Positions 53,100 to 61,342 of a DNA stretch of 64,000 nt are shown piece by piece. Each line of letters begins with the position of its first letter. The stretch's first letter is position 1. The DNA is from Phycisphaeraceae bacterium (lineage in GTDB: Bacteria > Planctomycetota > Phycisphaerae > Phycisphaerales > UBA1924). Location: the NCBI GenBank assembly GCA_019636555.1, contig JAHBXH010000001.1, positions 2,080,928-2,144,927 on the forward strand, read 5' to 3'. Under the pieces are notes generated by a model. That model ran no database searches, had not been told where the DNA came from, and saw nothing but the letters and a program-made list of their open reading frames with translations. Made by a program: the position numbers and the translations under genes.

Positions 53100-54323
53100 A
53101 TGCGAGATCCGCTTCTCGACAAGCTCGCGCGCGTGCTTGTGCATCACTGCGCACGAGTAGAGCCCAACGACCTCGTCACGATCGTCGGCGACACCGGATG
53201 CTCGGAAGCCGTCGAAGCTGTGTTCGAAGAAGCATTGCGTGCCGGCGCGCACCCGAGCTTTCATGTTCGGAGCGATGCGCTTCACGAACTCCTTTTGAGA
53301 TACGGCACCGAGGTACAACTGCGACACATCTGCCCGTTCGAGGATTTCAGACTCGAGCACTGCGACGTGCTCATTTTTCTCAAACAGCCGCGGAACACGC
53401 GATCACCGGGTCGGATCGATGCCGCAAACGCGGTGCTCGCCCAAGCGGCCCGCCGCGGTCTCATCGCCAAATCGCTGAGACGTGCCGCGGAAGATCGTAT
53501 GCGGTACGTGCTCACCGAGATTCCCGGCCATGCCGCGGCACAAGACGCGGAAATGTCGCTCGAGCAATACGCCGATCGCGTGTATCGCGCCGGATTTCTT
53601 CATTTGCCCGATCCGCTTCAGGAGTGGCGCCGTTTGCACGCATGCCAGCAATCACTCTGCGATTTTCTGTCCAAGAAGAGTCACCTCCGCTTTCGCGTCC
53701 CAGCTTCGGCGATTGGCGGCCGATTGGAAGGAACCGATCTGACGGTCGATGTTTCGAGCCGCGCGTGGGTCAATTGCGCCGGGGGCGAGAATTTTCCCGA
53801 CGGGGAAGTCTTCAGCGGTCCACGCGATGTGAATGGCGTTGTGACTTTCAATTTTCCGGCGGTGCACCGTGGCAAAGAAATGGACGGCATTCGCCTGCGC
53901 TTCAGGGACGGCCGAGTGGTCGAGGCAAGCGCCACGACGAGCCAAGACCACTTGCTCAAATTGCTCGACATGGACGAAGGATCTCGCAACGCGGGCGAAA
54001 TCGGAATCGGCACCAATTATCAATTGACCGAGATCTGGAAGAACGCGTTCTTCGACGAAAAGATCGGCGGCACTTTTCACATCGCGCTCGGCGCCGGCTA
54101 CCCAGAAACCGGCAATACAAACCAGTCCGGCCTGCACTGGGATCTGGTCTGCGATCTCCGAAACGGCGGAACGATCGAAGCCGACGGCGAAGTCATTCAG
54201 CGCGACGGCAGATTTCTCAATCCTGGTTTTCCGCGTGCCGACGGACCAGCGCGACACAGCAACTTGGGAAGCGACTCGATTGGCGGCATATTTTTGCGGT
54301 TGACTCACGGGAGACTTTCATGA
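53100..54323 (+). CDS. M29-family aminopeptidase
   Basis: 407 residues from ATG at 53100. N-terminal domain: DKLARVLVHHCARVEPNDLV and a Rossmann-like part. The metal site region is in the C-terminal half: GGENFPDGEVFSGPRDVNGV (Glu ligand in NFPDGEVF), EIGIGTNYQL, the motif EKIGGTFHIALGAGYPETGN with His, and GLHWDLVCDLR with His and Asp ligands. These fit aminopeptidase T/PepS, which use two metal ions to remove N-terminal residues. It overlaps the nitroreductase gene by 4 bases (ATGA), so the two are translationally coupled. Confidence 0.9.
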   Translation: MRDPLLDKLARVLVHHCARVEPNDLVTIVGDTGCSEAVEAVFEEALRAGAHPSFHVRSDALHELLLRYGTEVQLRHICPFEDFRLEHCDVLIFLKQPRNTRSPGRIDAANAVLAQAARRGLIAKSLRRAAEDRMRYVLTEIPGHAAAQDAEMSLEQYADRVYRAGFLHLPDPLQEWRRLHACQQSLCDFLSKKSHLRFRVPASAIGGRLEGTDLTVDVSSRAWVNCAGGENFPDGEVFSGPRDVNGVVTFNFPAVHRGKEMDGIRLRFRDGRVVEASATTSQDHLLKLLDMDEGSRNAGEIGIGTNYQLTEIWKNAFFDEKIGGTFHIALGAGYPETGNTNQSGLHWDLVCDLRNGGTIEADGEVIQRDGRFLNPGFPRADGPARHSNLGSDSIGGIFLRLTHGRLS

Positions 54324-54910
54324 GCACGCTGAACGAGGAAGGACTCGATCTCATCTTTCGCAAAGCCCGCACGCACAACGGGTGGCAGCAGCGCGCCGTG
54401 GACGACGAGTTGCTGAAGCGGGTTTACGACCTCGCGAAAATGGGGCCGACGTCCGCCAACATGTCTCCGATGCGGATCATCTTCGTCAAGACCAAGGAAG
54501 GAAAAGAACGGCTGCGCCCGGCGCTCGATGCGGGCAACGTTGAGAAGACGATGGCGGCGCCGGCGACCGCGATCATCGGAATGGATATCCACTTCTATCA
54601 GCACCTGCCGCGGCTGTTCAAAGCGAAGGACCTTTCGTCGGTTTTTCAGGCAATGCCGGAGCCGTCGCTCGAATCGATCGCGCTGCGGAACTCCTCGCTT
54701 CAGGGCGCGTATTTCATTCTTGCGGCGCGTTCACTCGGGCTCGATTGCGGCCCGATGTCCGGATTTGATCCCGCGAAGGTGGACGCGGAGTTCTTCAAGG
54801 GCACCGCGGTGAAATCGAACTTTCTGTGCAATCTCGGATACGGTGATCCATCAAAGCTCTATCCGCGCGGTGATCGGCTGGCATTCAACGAAGCATGCAC
54901 GATTGTCTAG
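54320..54910 (+). CDS. nitroreductase family protein, malonic semialdehyde reductase (RutE-like)
   Basis: 196 residues from ATG at 54320, overlapping the M29 stop. It has DLIFRKARTHNGWQQRAVDD, MGPTSANMSPMRIIFV with FMN-binding residues, and LESIALRNSSLQGAYFILAA, LGLDCGPMSGFDPAKVDAEF, NLGYGDPSKLYPRGDRL, the RutE/HadB group pattern. RutE reduces malonic semialdehyde to 3-hydroxypropionate in uracil degradation, but no other rut gene is near, so the natural substrate is uncertain. The stop TAG lies within the CTAG target of a MITE-like element. Confidence 0.85.
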   Translation: MSTLNEEGLDLIFRKARTHNGWQQRAVDDELLKRVYDLAKMGPTSANMSPMRIIFVKTKEGKERLRPALDAGNVEKTMAAPATAIIGMDIHFYQHLPRLFKAKDLSSVFQAMPEPSLESIALRNSSLQGAYFILAARSLGLDCGPMSGFDPAKVDAEFFKGTAVKSNFLCNLGYGDPSKLYPRGDRLAFNEACTIV

Positions 54911-55044
54911 CAGGCTGTTGAAATTCTGATTGTGCCTACTGCGCCGACGCATTGCAGACAACTTTCTGGCCCTCAGACCCGGGTCGCGAGGGTAGATGGC
55001 GGTTCGAAATTGCGACTGGTTGGAGTTTTTCAACAGCCTGCTAG
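54907..55044. mobile_element. 130-bp MITE-like element with CTAG target duplications
   Basis: Left end CTAGCAGGCTGTTGAAA (54907-54923) and right end TTTCAACAGCCTGCTAG (55028-55044) are perfect 17-bp inverted copies. The outer CTAG occurs on both sides and can be read as a 4-bp target duplication, leaving 13-bp inverted repeats CAGGCTGTTGAAA around a 130-bp unit with no coding frame. The duplicated CTAG contains the TAG stop of the nitroreductase gene, so insertion kept the stop. CTAG duplication is known for IS5-group elements (YTAR target); the parent IS is not in the window. Confidence 0.75.
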
Positions 55045-55181
55045 CCGTGCTTGGAGGTCGCAACGCCCGGCGAGCGCAAGGTGTTTCGCACTCGGGATTG
55101 CGGGCAGAAATCTCCCCTTCTTTCGCAAAGAGAACTTTCGGAGGCGATTGACACACGCAAATCGGACTCTTAGCGTGTCGC

Positions 55182-55664
55182 ATGCCCAAGATCAGTACAT
55201 TCCTGACGTTCAACAATCAGGCTGAAGAAGCCGCACGCTTCTACACCTCGATCTTCCCGAACTCGAAAATCGAGCGCATCACTCGCTATCCAGACCTTGG
55301 ACCGCAATCACCGTTCAAGACCGGAAGCGTCATGACAGTTGAGTTCACGCTCGATGGGCGCACATTTACGGCACTCAACGGCGGGCCGCAGTTCACCTTC
55401 ACCCAGGGCTTTTCGATTTCCGTGATCTGCGACACGCAGCAGCAGGTGGATGAATACTGGGACAAGTTCGTCGCCGCGGGCGGGAAACCCGTCGCGTGCG
55501 GCTGGATCACCGATCACTTCGGAGTTTCGTGGCAGATCGATCCGAAGTTGCTCATTGATCTCATATCTGATCCCGACAACGCGAAAGCGTCGAAGGCCAT
55601 GCAGGCCATGATGGGCATGGTCAAGATCGACAGCGAAGCGCTCAAGCTCGCGATGGCGAAGTAA
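55182..55664 (+). CDS. VOC-fold protein of the PhnB/3-dmu-9-3-mt type
   Basis: 160 residues from ATG at 55182. It opens PKISTFLTFNNQAEEAARFY and TSIFPNSKIERITRY, then VEFTLDGRTFTALNGGPQFT, FSISVICDTQQQVDEYWDKF and GWITDHFGVSWQIDP, all diagnostic for the 3-demethylubiquinone-9 3-methyltransferase-like VOC group. The C-terminus has the usual AMQAMMGMVKIDSEALKLA helix. Despite the family name these are not proven methyltransferases. Its 3' end overlaps the convergent membrane-protein gene by 23 bases. Confidence 0.88.
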   Translation: MPKISTFLTFNNQAEEAARFYTSIFPNSKIERITRYPDLGPQSPFKTGSVMTVEFTLDGRTFTALNGGPQFTFTQGFSISVICDTQQQVDEYWDKFVAAGGKPVACGWITDHFGVSWQIDPKLLIDLISDPDNAKASKAMQAMMGMVKIDSEALKLAMAK

Positions 55665-56061
55665 GGCTCACGGCCAACAGGTATCCGCCGACGACGACAT
55701 CGTAAATCGCGCAAAACGGCGGCCACCACCGCCCCACAGTTCCTTTTCGTATCGCGTGATGAACCCAATCCCAGACCGCGTGCGCGAGAAAACCGGCGCC
55801 GATAATCCACAAAGGCCCTCGGAGCCCGGCGACTGCGAAACCAACACACACCAGCGCACCGAGCGCCGTGATCGCGATGTCGCGATTTGTCCCGGCCTTG
55901 AGCGCCCCGCCGAGATACACACCTCCGAGAGAGCCGAGCACCACCGCGAACAACTCGCGGCTGACATCGCGCGGAATCAGAGCGTGGAGCAGGATTGAAA
56001 GCCCCGAAAGCGCGAGAGCTACCCATACCTCGGATCGCACGAATCGTCCTCGCTTTCGCAT
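55642..56061 (-). CDS. small membrane protein, DUF6010-like
   Basis: 139 residues from ATG at 56061. Four hydrophobic helices are seen (about 12-28, 37-53, 62-80, 83-98), with the polar string GFLAHAVWDWVHHAIRKGT at about 88-106 and FCAIYDVVVGGYLLAV near the end. The HAxWDxxHH motif resembles DUF6010. His and Asp at a membrane interface could hold a metal; function unknown. It ends inside the last codons of the convergent VOC gene. Confidence 0.6.
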   Translation of the reverse strand: MRKRGRFVRSEVWVALALSGLSILLHALIPRDVSRELFAVVLGSLGGVYLGGALKAGTNRDIAITALGALVCVGFAVAGLRGPLWIIGAGFLAHAVWDWVHHAIRKGTVGRWWPPFCAIYDVVVGGYLLAVSLTSPSRA

Positions 56062-56193
56062 GCACTGCTCTTTGCTTTGCCGCTCATCGAGTATTTGCAA
56101 CCCCCTTGTCGGCTGGGCAGCAAGTCGTCGATTCGCCGCCCGTCGCGGATTTCCGAAGCGCTTCTTGGCCTGACCTCGATCTGACGTATCGAA

Positions 56194-56973
56194 TTACTGA
56201 ACCAGCAGCGACGCAAACGACGTCCACACATCGGTTCTGGCGATCGCCATGGTCGAGAAAGCGATGGCGATAAGCAGTGTCACACCGAGCGCGAGCCACC
56301 GGTCGAAGCTGCGAGTGATGGCGCATCGCACTCCCAGCAGAACCAAAGCGAGGACGACGGTCATGAAGAATGGCCCGAACGCGCGTTCCCACACCGTGCC
56401 GATGTAAAGATTGCTGAGAACATCGATTCGGCTGATCGCTGCGCCCATGACCGCGAGTGTGCCGCAGAGCATCATGGGCTTGTGAATGGCAGGCTGCCGC
56501 CGTTTCAGAATCGCCACCGTCACGAACGCGGCAAACGCAACAACGGAGAAAAGCGGAACAGCCATGAACTGCGTCCGATTCAAATCCCAGAGAATGAAAT
56601 CGGGCGGAGCGACACGCGCGGACGAAACCCCGACCATCATTCCCAGCCCGAAGACCGCCGCGGCGACCGCGATCCCAAGTTGCCCGAGCATCATGTGAAG
56701 CTTCTTTCGGCGCAGGGCAGCGAGCCAAGGTTGAAGGGTGAACAGGATGATCCAGACCGACATCGCGCAGCCGTGCACGATGATGAGCGTGCGGATTGGG
56801 GGAGTGATCGGCCGCCCCGGATGCGATTGGCCATGGAAGAAGAAATGTCTGAAACCCCAAACCGTGAGGACGAGCAAGACAAGCCCGGCAGTCGGGTAAA
56901 ACCAACGCGTGAGGTCGGACCGAGGAATGTCGCGAGCCATGATGTTTGTCGAATTCGCTGCAACGTTTGTCAT
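56194..56973 (-). CDS. multi-pass membrane protein of unknown function
   Basis: 259 residues from ATG at 56973 (ATG at 56940 also possible). Seven hydrophobic helices are spaced through the protein. Polar features in or near membranes are HFFFHGQSHPGRP, LIIVHGCAMSVWIILFTLQP, KKLHMMLGQLG, DLNRTQFMAVP and HKPMMLCG; the regular His placing recalls heme-binding membrane proteins such as the DUF2306-like and DUF420-like groups, but I cannot assign it. It ends 132 bases before the start of the DUF6010-like gene on the same strand, so they may be cotranscribed. Confidence 0.6.
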   Translation of the reverse strand: MTNVAANSTNIMARDIPRSDLTRWFYPTAGLVLLVLTVWGFRHFFFHGQSHPGRPITPPIRTLIIVHGCAMSVWIILFTLQPWLAALRRKKLHMMLGQLGIAVAAAVFGLGMMVGVSSARVAPPDFILWDLNRTQFMAVPLFSVVAFAAFVTVAILKRRQPAIHKPMMLCGTLAVMGAAISRIDVLSNLYIGTVWERAFGPFFMTVVLALVLLGVRCAITRSFDRWLALGVTLLIAIAFSTMAIARTDVWTSFASLLVQ

Positions 56974-57369
56974 TTGGGGAGCGTAATCGAAAGCTCTCTG
57001 GGCTGCACGCGGGATCTCACGCTACCACCAGCTATTGTCGTGTCACACGGTTGAGGGCACCGCCCGCGCGCCAACACATCGAAGTCATGGCAAAGCGCAG
57101 GATCGGCATGTGGCATCAGCGCAAGCGTCAAGCACTCTGTCGAGTTGATTCCGCAGGGAGCGCGAGGGAAGAACCATTCGATTGACTGATTCGACGCCTA
57201 CAGCACGTGCGGCTGAAGCCGTCCCGAATTGAATCCGTGTTCGCAAAGTCAGAAATATGTATTCGATTCAAAGCGGCGTATTGTCGATGCGGATGACGTC
57301 CTGCGACTTCGCTGCGTTCCCGCGCTCGCGGGGCGACCGGAGCAGACCCAGAATTCACTGGAGCGACCT
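56974..57369. other. divergent intergenic region, no gene seen
   Basis: 396 bases between the membrane-protein gene (minus) and an SDR gene (plus). Open frames here lack family resemblance or ribosome sites. It should hold two divergent promoters; I see no confident pair of boxes, no hairpin with a T tract and no repeat shared with other parts of the window. Confidence 0.5.
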
Positions 57370-58110
57370 GTGGCAAACCTGATTGGCAAAGCGGCGCTTG
57401 TCACCGGAGGCTCGCGCGGCATCGGCGCAGCCATCGCCAGGCGGCTCTCGGCCGATGGAGCGAATGTCGCGATTACGTACGCGAAAAGCGCTGACGCCGC
57501 GGCCTCGGTGATCAAGGACATCGAGAGTGCCGGCAGGAAAGCCATCGCTCTTCAAGCGGATGCGCGCGATGCGAAAGCGGTCAAAGCGGCTATTGAGAAG
57601 ACTGTTGCGACCTTCGGCGGACTCGATGTGCTCGTGAATAACGCCGGGACCGCGGTCGCAAAGCCCTTCGAGGAGGCCGCTCTCGACGAGATAGATCTGA
57701 TGATCGACATCAACTTACGGGGCGTAATCATCGCGACACAGGCGGCGCTCGCGCATATGAAAGAAGGCGGCCGCATTGTCATGATCGGTTCTTGCGCCGG
57801 AGAACGGATGCCCACTCCGCGTATGGCGGTGTATTCGGCCACCAAGGGCGCGATCAAAATGTTCACCCAGGGGCTGTCCAGAGAAATAGGGGTCAAGGGA
57901 ATCACGGTCAACAACGTTCAACCGGGTCTGATCGACACCGATCTGAATCCTGCCACCCAAAAGAACGCGCCGGCTAAAATCGCCAACACCGCATTGAAGC
58001 GATACGGACATGTTGAAGAAGTGGCGGCGATTGTCGCGTTCCTCGCCGGCCCGGAGTCCTCATACATCACCGGAGCGAGCTTCACGATTGACGGCGGCAC
58101 CAACGCTTAA
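57370..58110 (+). CDS. SDR-family oxidoreductase (FabG-like)
   Basis: 246 residues from a GTG at 57370, supported by GGAG about 8 bases upstream and by homology starting at ANLIGKAALVTGG. The SDR set is complete: TGGSRGIGAAIA, NNAGTAVAKPF, Ser in IGSCAGERM, YSATK, and PGLIDTDLNP; it ends with the FabG-like VAFLAGPESSYITGASFTID. A 3-oxoacyl-ACP reductase or related alcohol dehydrogenase; the substrate cannot be named. Alone on its strand. Confidence 0.87.
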   Translation: MANLIGKAALVTGGSRGIGAAIARRLSADGANVAITYAKSADAAASVIKDIESAGRKAIALQADARDAKAVKAAIEKTVATFGGLDVLVNNAGTAVAKPFEEAALDEIDLMIDINLRGVIIATQAALAHMKEGGRIVMIGSCAGERMPTPRMAVYSATKGAIKMFTQGLSREIGVKGITVNNVQPGLIDTDLNPATQKNAPAKIANTALKRYGHVEEVAAIVAFLAGPESSYITGASFTIDGGTNA

Positions 58111-58339
58111 ACCGCGGCGACAGAATCGAACCCAAAAAGCAGCGCCGAACGAACTCTCATCGCCACGGCGGCAACGAGTTCATGCCTGGACGTAGAAGCA
58201 GCGCGATCGGCGACGGACGCCGTGCCGTATCCGAATCGCTCCTTCTGTCCAGCATCTGTCGGATGATTCTGGAGCCTGAGCCCGCACGGTTTGTGATCTC
58301 GACGCACGCGATCGCTGAGCGATCGAAGAAAAAAGCAAT

Positions 58340-58858
58340 TCAGAGTCGCTTCGCCTGCTCGAGTAACTCAAGAAAGCCGGCCTTATTCATTCCCCCGGTC
58401 TGTTGCCCCAAGACATTCCCTTGAGGATCGGTGATGATCGTGTTCGGGGTGGCGCCGACACGGTAGCGAGTGATTACATCAGCCGCGTCTGGATCGTCCA
58501 CGTCAACTGATACGGGGACGAATGCGGTATTGACCTTCTCCGCCACCTGTTCATCAGCCCAGACGTTGCGCTTCATGATCCGACATGGAACGCACCATTC
58601 GCCCGAGAAGAAAAGAATGATGGGCTTGCCGGATTGCGCGGCGAGCTGCTGAGCGGCCGTGTAGTCGTCGGCCCAATCGATGTTGTTGCTGGGGACGTAG
58701 AAGCAGTACCAGGCGTAGCCGAGCGAAACCACAAGGAAAGTCAGCCAGAAGCAGCGCCAGAATCTGAAGAATCTTGGTCGATCGGGTTGTCGTGAATGAT
58801 CGACCGGCAGTTGATCGGCGGGCAGTGATGATTGGGACGGTGCTTCGTGAGTGTTCAT
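58340..58858 (-). CDS. membrane-anchored thioredoxin-like protein
   Basis: 172 residues from ATG at 58858. A cytoplasmic N-terminal stretch of about 30 residues precedes a helix (CFWLTFLVVSLGYAWYCFYV), so the thioredoxin part faces the periplasm. The domain has KPIILFFSGEWCVPCRIMKR, with active-site CVPC, VPVSVDVDDPDAADVI and VGATPNTIITDPQGNVLGQQ with the cis-Pro in TPNT. The end is GGMNKAGFLELLEQAKRL. Similar proteins reduce disulfides for cytochrome assembly or act like DsbD C-terminal domains. Partner unknown. Confidence 0.88.
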   Translation of the reverse strand: MNTHEAPSQSSLPADQLPVDHSRQPDRPRFFRFWRCFWLTFLVVSLGYAWYCFYVPSNNIDWADDYTAAQQLAAQSGKPIILFFSGEWCVPCRIMKRNVWADEQVAEKVNTAFVPVSVDVDDPDAADVITRYRVGATPNTIITDPQGNVLGQQTGGMNKAGFLELLEQAKRL

Positions 58859-58949
58859 CTCGCCGATGCTAGAAACAAGATCTCTCCGCGCCAACCGCTC
58901 AAAGACCGAAGATCACGTCCCTCTTGCGATGAGCTTCCATGAACCAGAC

Positions 58950-59038
58950 GGCCTCGGCAGTGCCGAGGCCATCATGAATCCAAAATCGGGGTGACAGTAC
59001 ACCAATAGAACTTTTCTTGGAAGGCGTTAGGGTCTGGG
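58950..59038. repeat. copy 1 of a ~90-bp direct repeat flanking the PLP-enzyme gene
   Basis: The unit starts with a hairpin (GGCCTCGG...CCGAGGCC), continues with a 33-bp core at 58984-59016 that is identical to copy 2 (60369-60401), and ends with a similar TAGGGT-TGGG tail. Copy 2 lies 1.38 kb downstream in the same orientation. Confidence 0.85.
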
Positions 59039-59103
59039 CCTCGCTCCTGAAGCCGTTTTGTGGGTAGGCGGCCAATCCCGGTTGCCGTCAGTACCCTTAC
59101 CGC

Positions 59104-60243
59104 ATGAATCAACTGGAAAGCATTGGCCGCTCAGACCCCTGCATTTCGCCCTCGACTTGGCTCATTGCCGGGGGCCGTCCTACGGACGTCGGAGAGCCTC
59201 TCAACGCACCGCTTGTGCCGGCGTCGAACTTCATTCTGGGTTCGGCCCGGGCCTATGCCCGCGACGACGCGACCCCCGCTTGGGAAGCGTTGGAGACCGT
59301 GGTCGGAGGTCTTGAAGGCGGCACGGCGGTGGCTTTCGCCTCCGGAATGGCCGCCGCAGCGTCATTGATCGGGACACTCGGCGTGGGAGCGTCGATCGTG
59401 TTGCCGACCGACTGCTACGCCGGAGTCGGGGGCTTGGTAGAGCAGGGCGTTGCAAGGCGCGGTTGGAAGTGTGTCCGGTTGCCAGTCATCGATACCCAGG
59501 CGTGGCTCGCTCAATTGCAAACAGCAGATCTGATCTGGCTCGAGTCGCCCACCAATCCCTTGCTCGATGTCGCTGATTTGCCCCGTATCTGCGGATCGCA
59601 GCGTAAGCCGGGGTCGCTTCTGGTCGTGGACAACACCATCGCGACGCCGCTCAACCAACAACCTCTCGCAATGGGCGCTGACGCGGTCATGCACTCGGCC
59701 ACCAAGTACATGGGCGGGCACTCAGACCTCTTAGCGGGGGTTGCGGTTGCGAAAACTCCGGCGCTGGCGCATGAACTGCGAAAGGCACGAGAACTGTCCG
59801 GCGGGACGCCCGGCACGTTGGAGATGTTCCTCGCTCTTCGCGGGCTCCGCACAATGTCGCTCCGGGTTGCGGCGAGTCAGGCAAACGCGTTGACGATTGC
59901 GAGGAGATTGAGCGAGCATCGCCGCGTGCACTCGGTTCGTTATCCCGGGTTGCCGTCGCATCCAGCACACAAGCTCGCTTCAACGTTCATGCGAGGCTTC
60001 AGCGGCGTGGTGACTTTCGAGGTCCACGGTGACGCGGCTCGGGCTGATGCCGCGTGCCGATCGCTGAAGATCATCCGACACGCCACGAGTCTTGGCGCGG
60101 TGGAATCAACGATCGAACGGCGTGCTGCGGTGCCTGGTCAAGAGCATCTTCCGGCCGGGCTGTTGAGGATGAGCGTTGGCTGCGAAGAGGTGGAAGATCT
60201 CTGGCGCGATTTAGAGCAAGCGCTCAACGAATCGCGTGCCTAA
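59104..60243 (+). CDS. Cys/Met metabolism PLP-dependent enzyme (cystathionine gamma-synthase-like)
   Basis: 379 residues from ATG at 59104. The family fold is shown by VVGGLEGGTAVAFASGMAAA, LPTDCYAGVGGLVEQG, the phosphate-binding and substrate region LESPTNPLLDVADLP, VVDNTIATPLNQQPL with the PLP-stacking Asp, and MHSATKYMGGHSDLLAGVAV where Lys of ATKYMGGHSD binds PLP. VESTIERRA and RMSVGCEEVEDL close the protein. The normal family role is cystathionine synthesis or breakdown, or related sulfur amino-acid steps. It is flanked by two ~90-bp direct repeats, which suggests a mobile or duplicated module. Confidence 0.88.
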   Translation: MNQLESIGRSDPCISPSTWLIAGGRPTDVGEPLNAPLVPASNFILGSARAYARDDATPAWEALETVVGGLEGGTAVAFASGMAAAASLIGTLGVGASIVLPTDCYAGVGGLVEQGVARRGWKCVRLPVIDTQAWLAQLQTADLIWLESPTNPLLDVADLPRICGSQRKPGSLLVVDNTIATPLNQQPLAMGADAVMHSATKYMGGHSDLLAGVAVAKTPALAHELRKARELSGGTPGTLEMFLALRGLRTMSLRVAASQANALTIARRLSEHRRVHSVRYPGLPSHPAHKLASTFMRGFSGVVTFEVHGDAARADAACRSLKIIRHATSLGAVESTIERRAAVPGQEHLPAGLLRMSVGCEEVEDLWRDLEQALNESRA

Positions 60244-60333
60244 GTTCCGCGGATCACTCGACCGAAAAGTTCAAATTCAGCCCATCGGTCCCAGGATGAC
60301 AGGACGCAGTTGAACTATCCCGTAAACACCGAT

Positions 60334-60423
60334 GGCCCCGGCACTTGCCGGGGCCATCAAGCCTGCTGAATCGGGGTGACAGTACACCAATAGAACTTTT
60401 CCTGGCGGGTGCTAGGGTATGGG
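60334..60423. repeat. copy 2 of the ~90-bp direct repeat
   Basis: Hairpin GGCCCCGG...CCGGGGCC, a 33-bp core (60369-60401) identical to copy 1, and a TAGGGTATGGG tail. The SDR gene on the minus strand ends 22 bases further on. Hairpin stems differ between copies (CTCGG versus CCCGG) but pairing is kept in both, which suggests selection on the structure. Confidence 0.85.
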
Positions 60424-60445
60424 AGCCTTGGGATACGCCGATTGC

Positions 60446-61333
60446 TCAGCGCCAAGGCGGTTTCGGGAGATTGATCGGCATCCTCTGCCGCAGAGGTACT
60501 CGGGGCGTATGCCTGTTGCCCGGTGCTCGCGACCGCGTCATTCCGCGCATGACGATACCCATCATGCGGACTCGGCCCCACCGCGGCAACGGCTTGAGCG
60601 ACCACTCAAGCGCCTTGGACAACCACCCCGGTCGCACTGTCGAGCGGCGGCCGAGGGCGGTGAGCGTCGCCGCGGCAACGTCTTGCGGATGCAAAGCCAT
60701 ACCCATCTGCATGTTCGCGCGGCCAGCAAAGCCACTGTGGACCGGTCCGGGTGCGGAGGCAAGGACGTGAACGCCGAGGGGCTTGAGTTCGTAGTGCAAC
60801 CCCTCGGCGAGGCTCTGCACGTAAGCCTTGGTCGCCGCGTAGTTCGCCGCAGTGGGCACGCCTTGGAAGGCGACGAGCGAACTCATGAGCACGATCCCGC
60901 CGCGACGCCGATCGGCGAACTGCTTTCCAAAGTGCCAAGTCAGAGCCATCAGTGATCGGCAGTTGACATCGACCATGGCGCATTCGTCGGCAAGGTTGCC
61001 GTCGATGAACGCGCCCGAGGTGCCGAAACCAGCGGAGCAGATCAGGAGCCCGACATCCATCTTGCGGGCCGTGGTCACCACGGTGTCCGTGGAGCCGGGA
61101 TCGGCCAGATCGGCCGCGAGCACATGCACCGAGACGCCGTGCTTGCCGCGAAGCTCCTCCGCGAGTTGCTGGAGCAGCTCGCTTCGGCGAGCGACAAGGA
61201 GCAGATCGAACCCCTCCGCTGCCAAGCCGCGTGCGAACTGCTCCCCGATCCCGGAACTCGCCCCAGTGACAACGGCCGCCGGGCCGTAGCGGTCTCGGAG
61301 ACGAGATGAACGAGCGGGCTGTTGCAACGTCAT
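60446..61333 (-). CDS. SDR-family oxidoreductase with extended C-terminus
   Basis: 295 residues from ATG at 61333, with TAGGAGT 6 bases upstream. The SDR set is VTGASSGIGEQFARG, ICSAGFGTSG (in place of NNAG), Ser in MSSLVAFQG and YAATK; PGPVHSGFAGR follows. A classical dehydrogenase of the DltE/YqjQ-like group. The last ~27 residues (Arg/Pro-rich, after MRGMTRS) have no match in the fold and run up to the direct repeat, so they may be a read-out created by rearrangement. It begins 9 bases after the stop of the outer-membrane factor gene, in one operon. Confidence 0.82.
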   Translation of the reverse strand: MTLQQPARSSRLRDRYGPAAVVTGASSGIGEQFARGLAAEGFDLLLVARRSELLQQLAEELRGKHGVSVHVLAADLADPGSTDTVVTTARKMDVGLLICSAGFGTSGAFIDGNLADECAMVDVNCRSLMALTWHFGKQFADRRRGGIVLMSSLVAFQGVPTAANYAATKAYVQSLAEGLHYELKPLGVHVLASAPGPVHSGFAGRANMQMGMALHPQDVAAATLTALGRRSTVRPGWLSKALEWSLKPLPRWGRVRMMGIVMRGMTRSRAPGNRHTPRVPLRQRMPINLPKPPWR

Positions 61334-61342
61334 GTGCTACTC

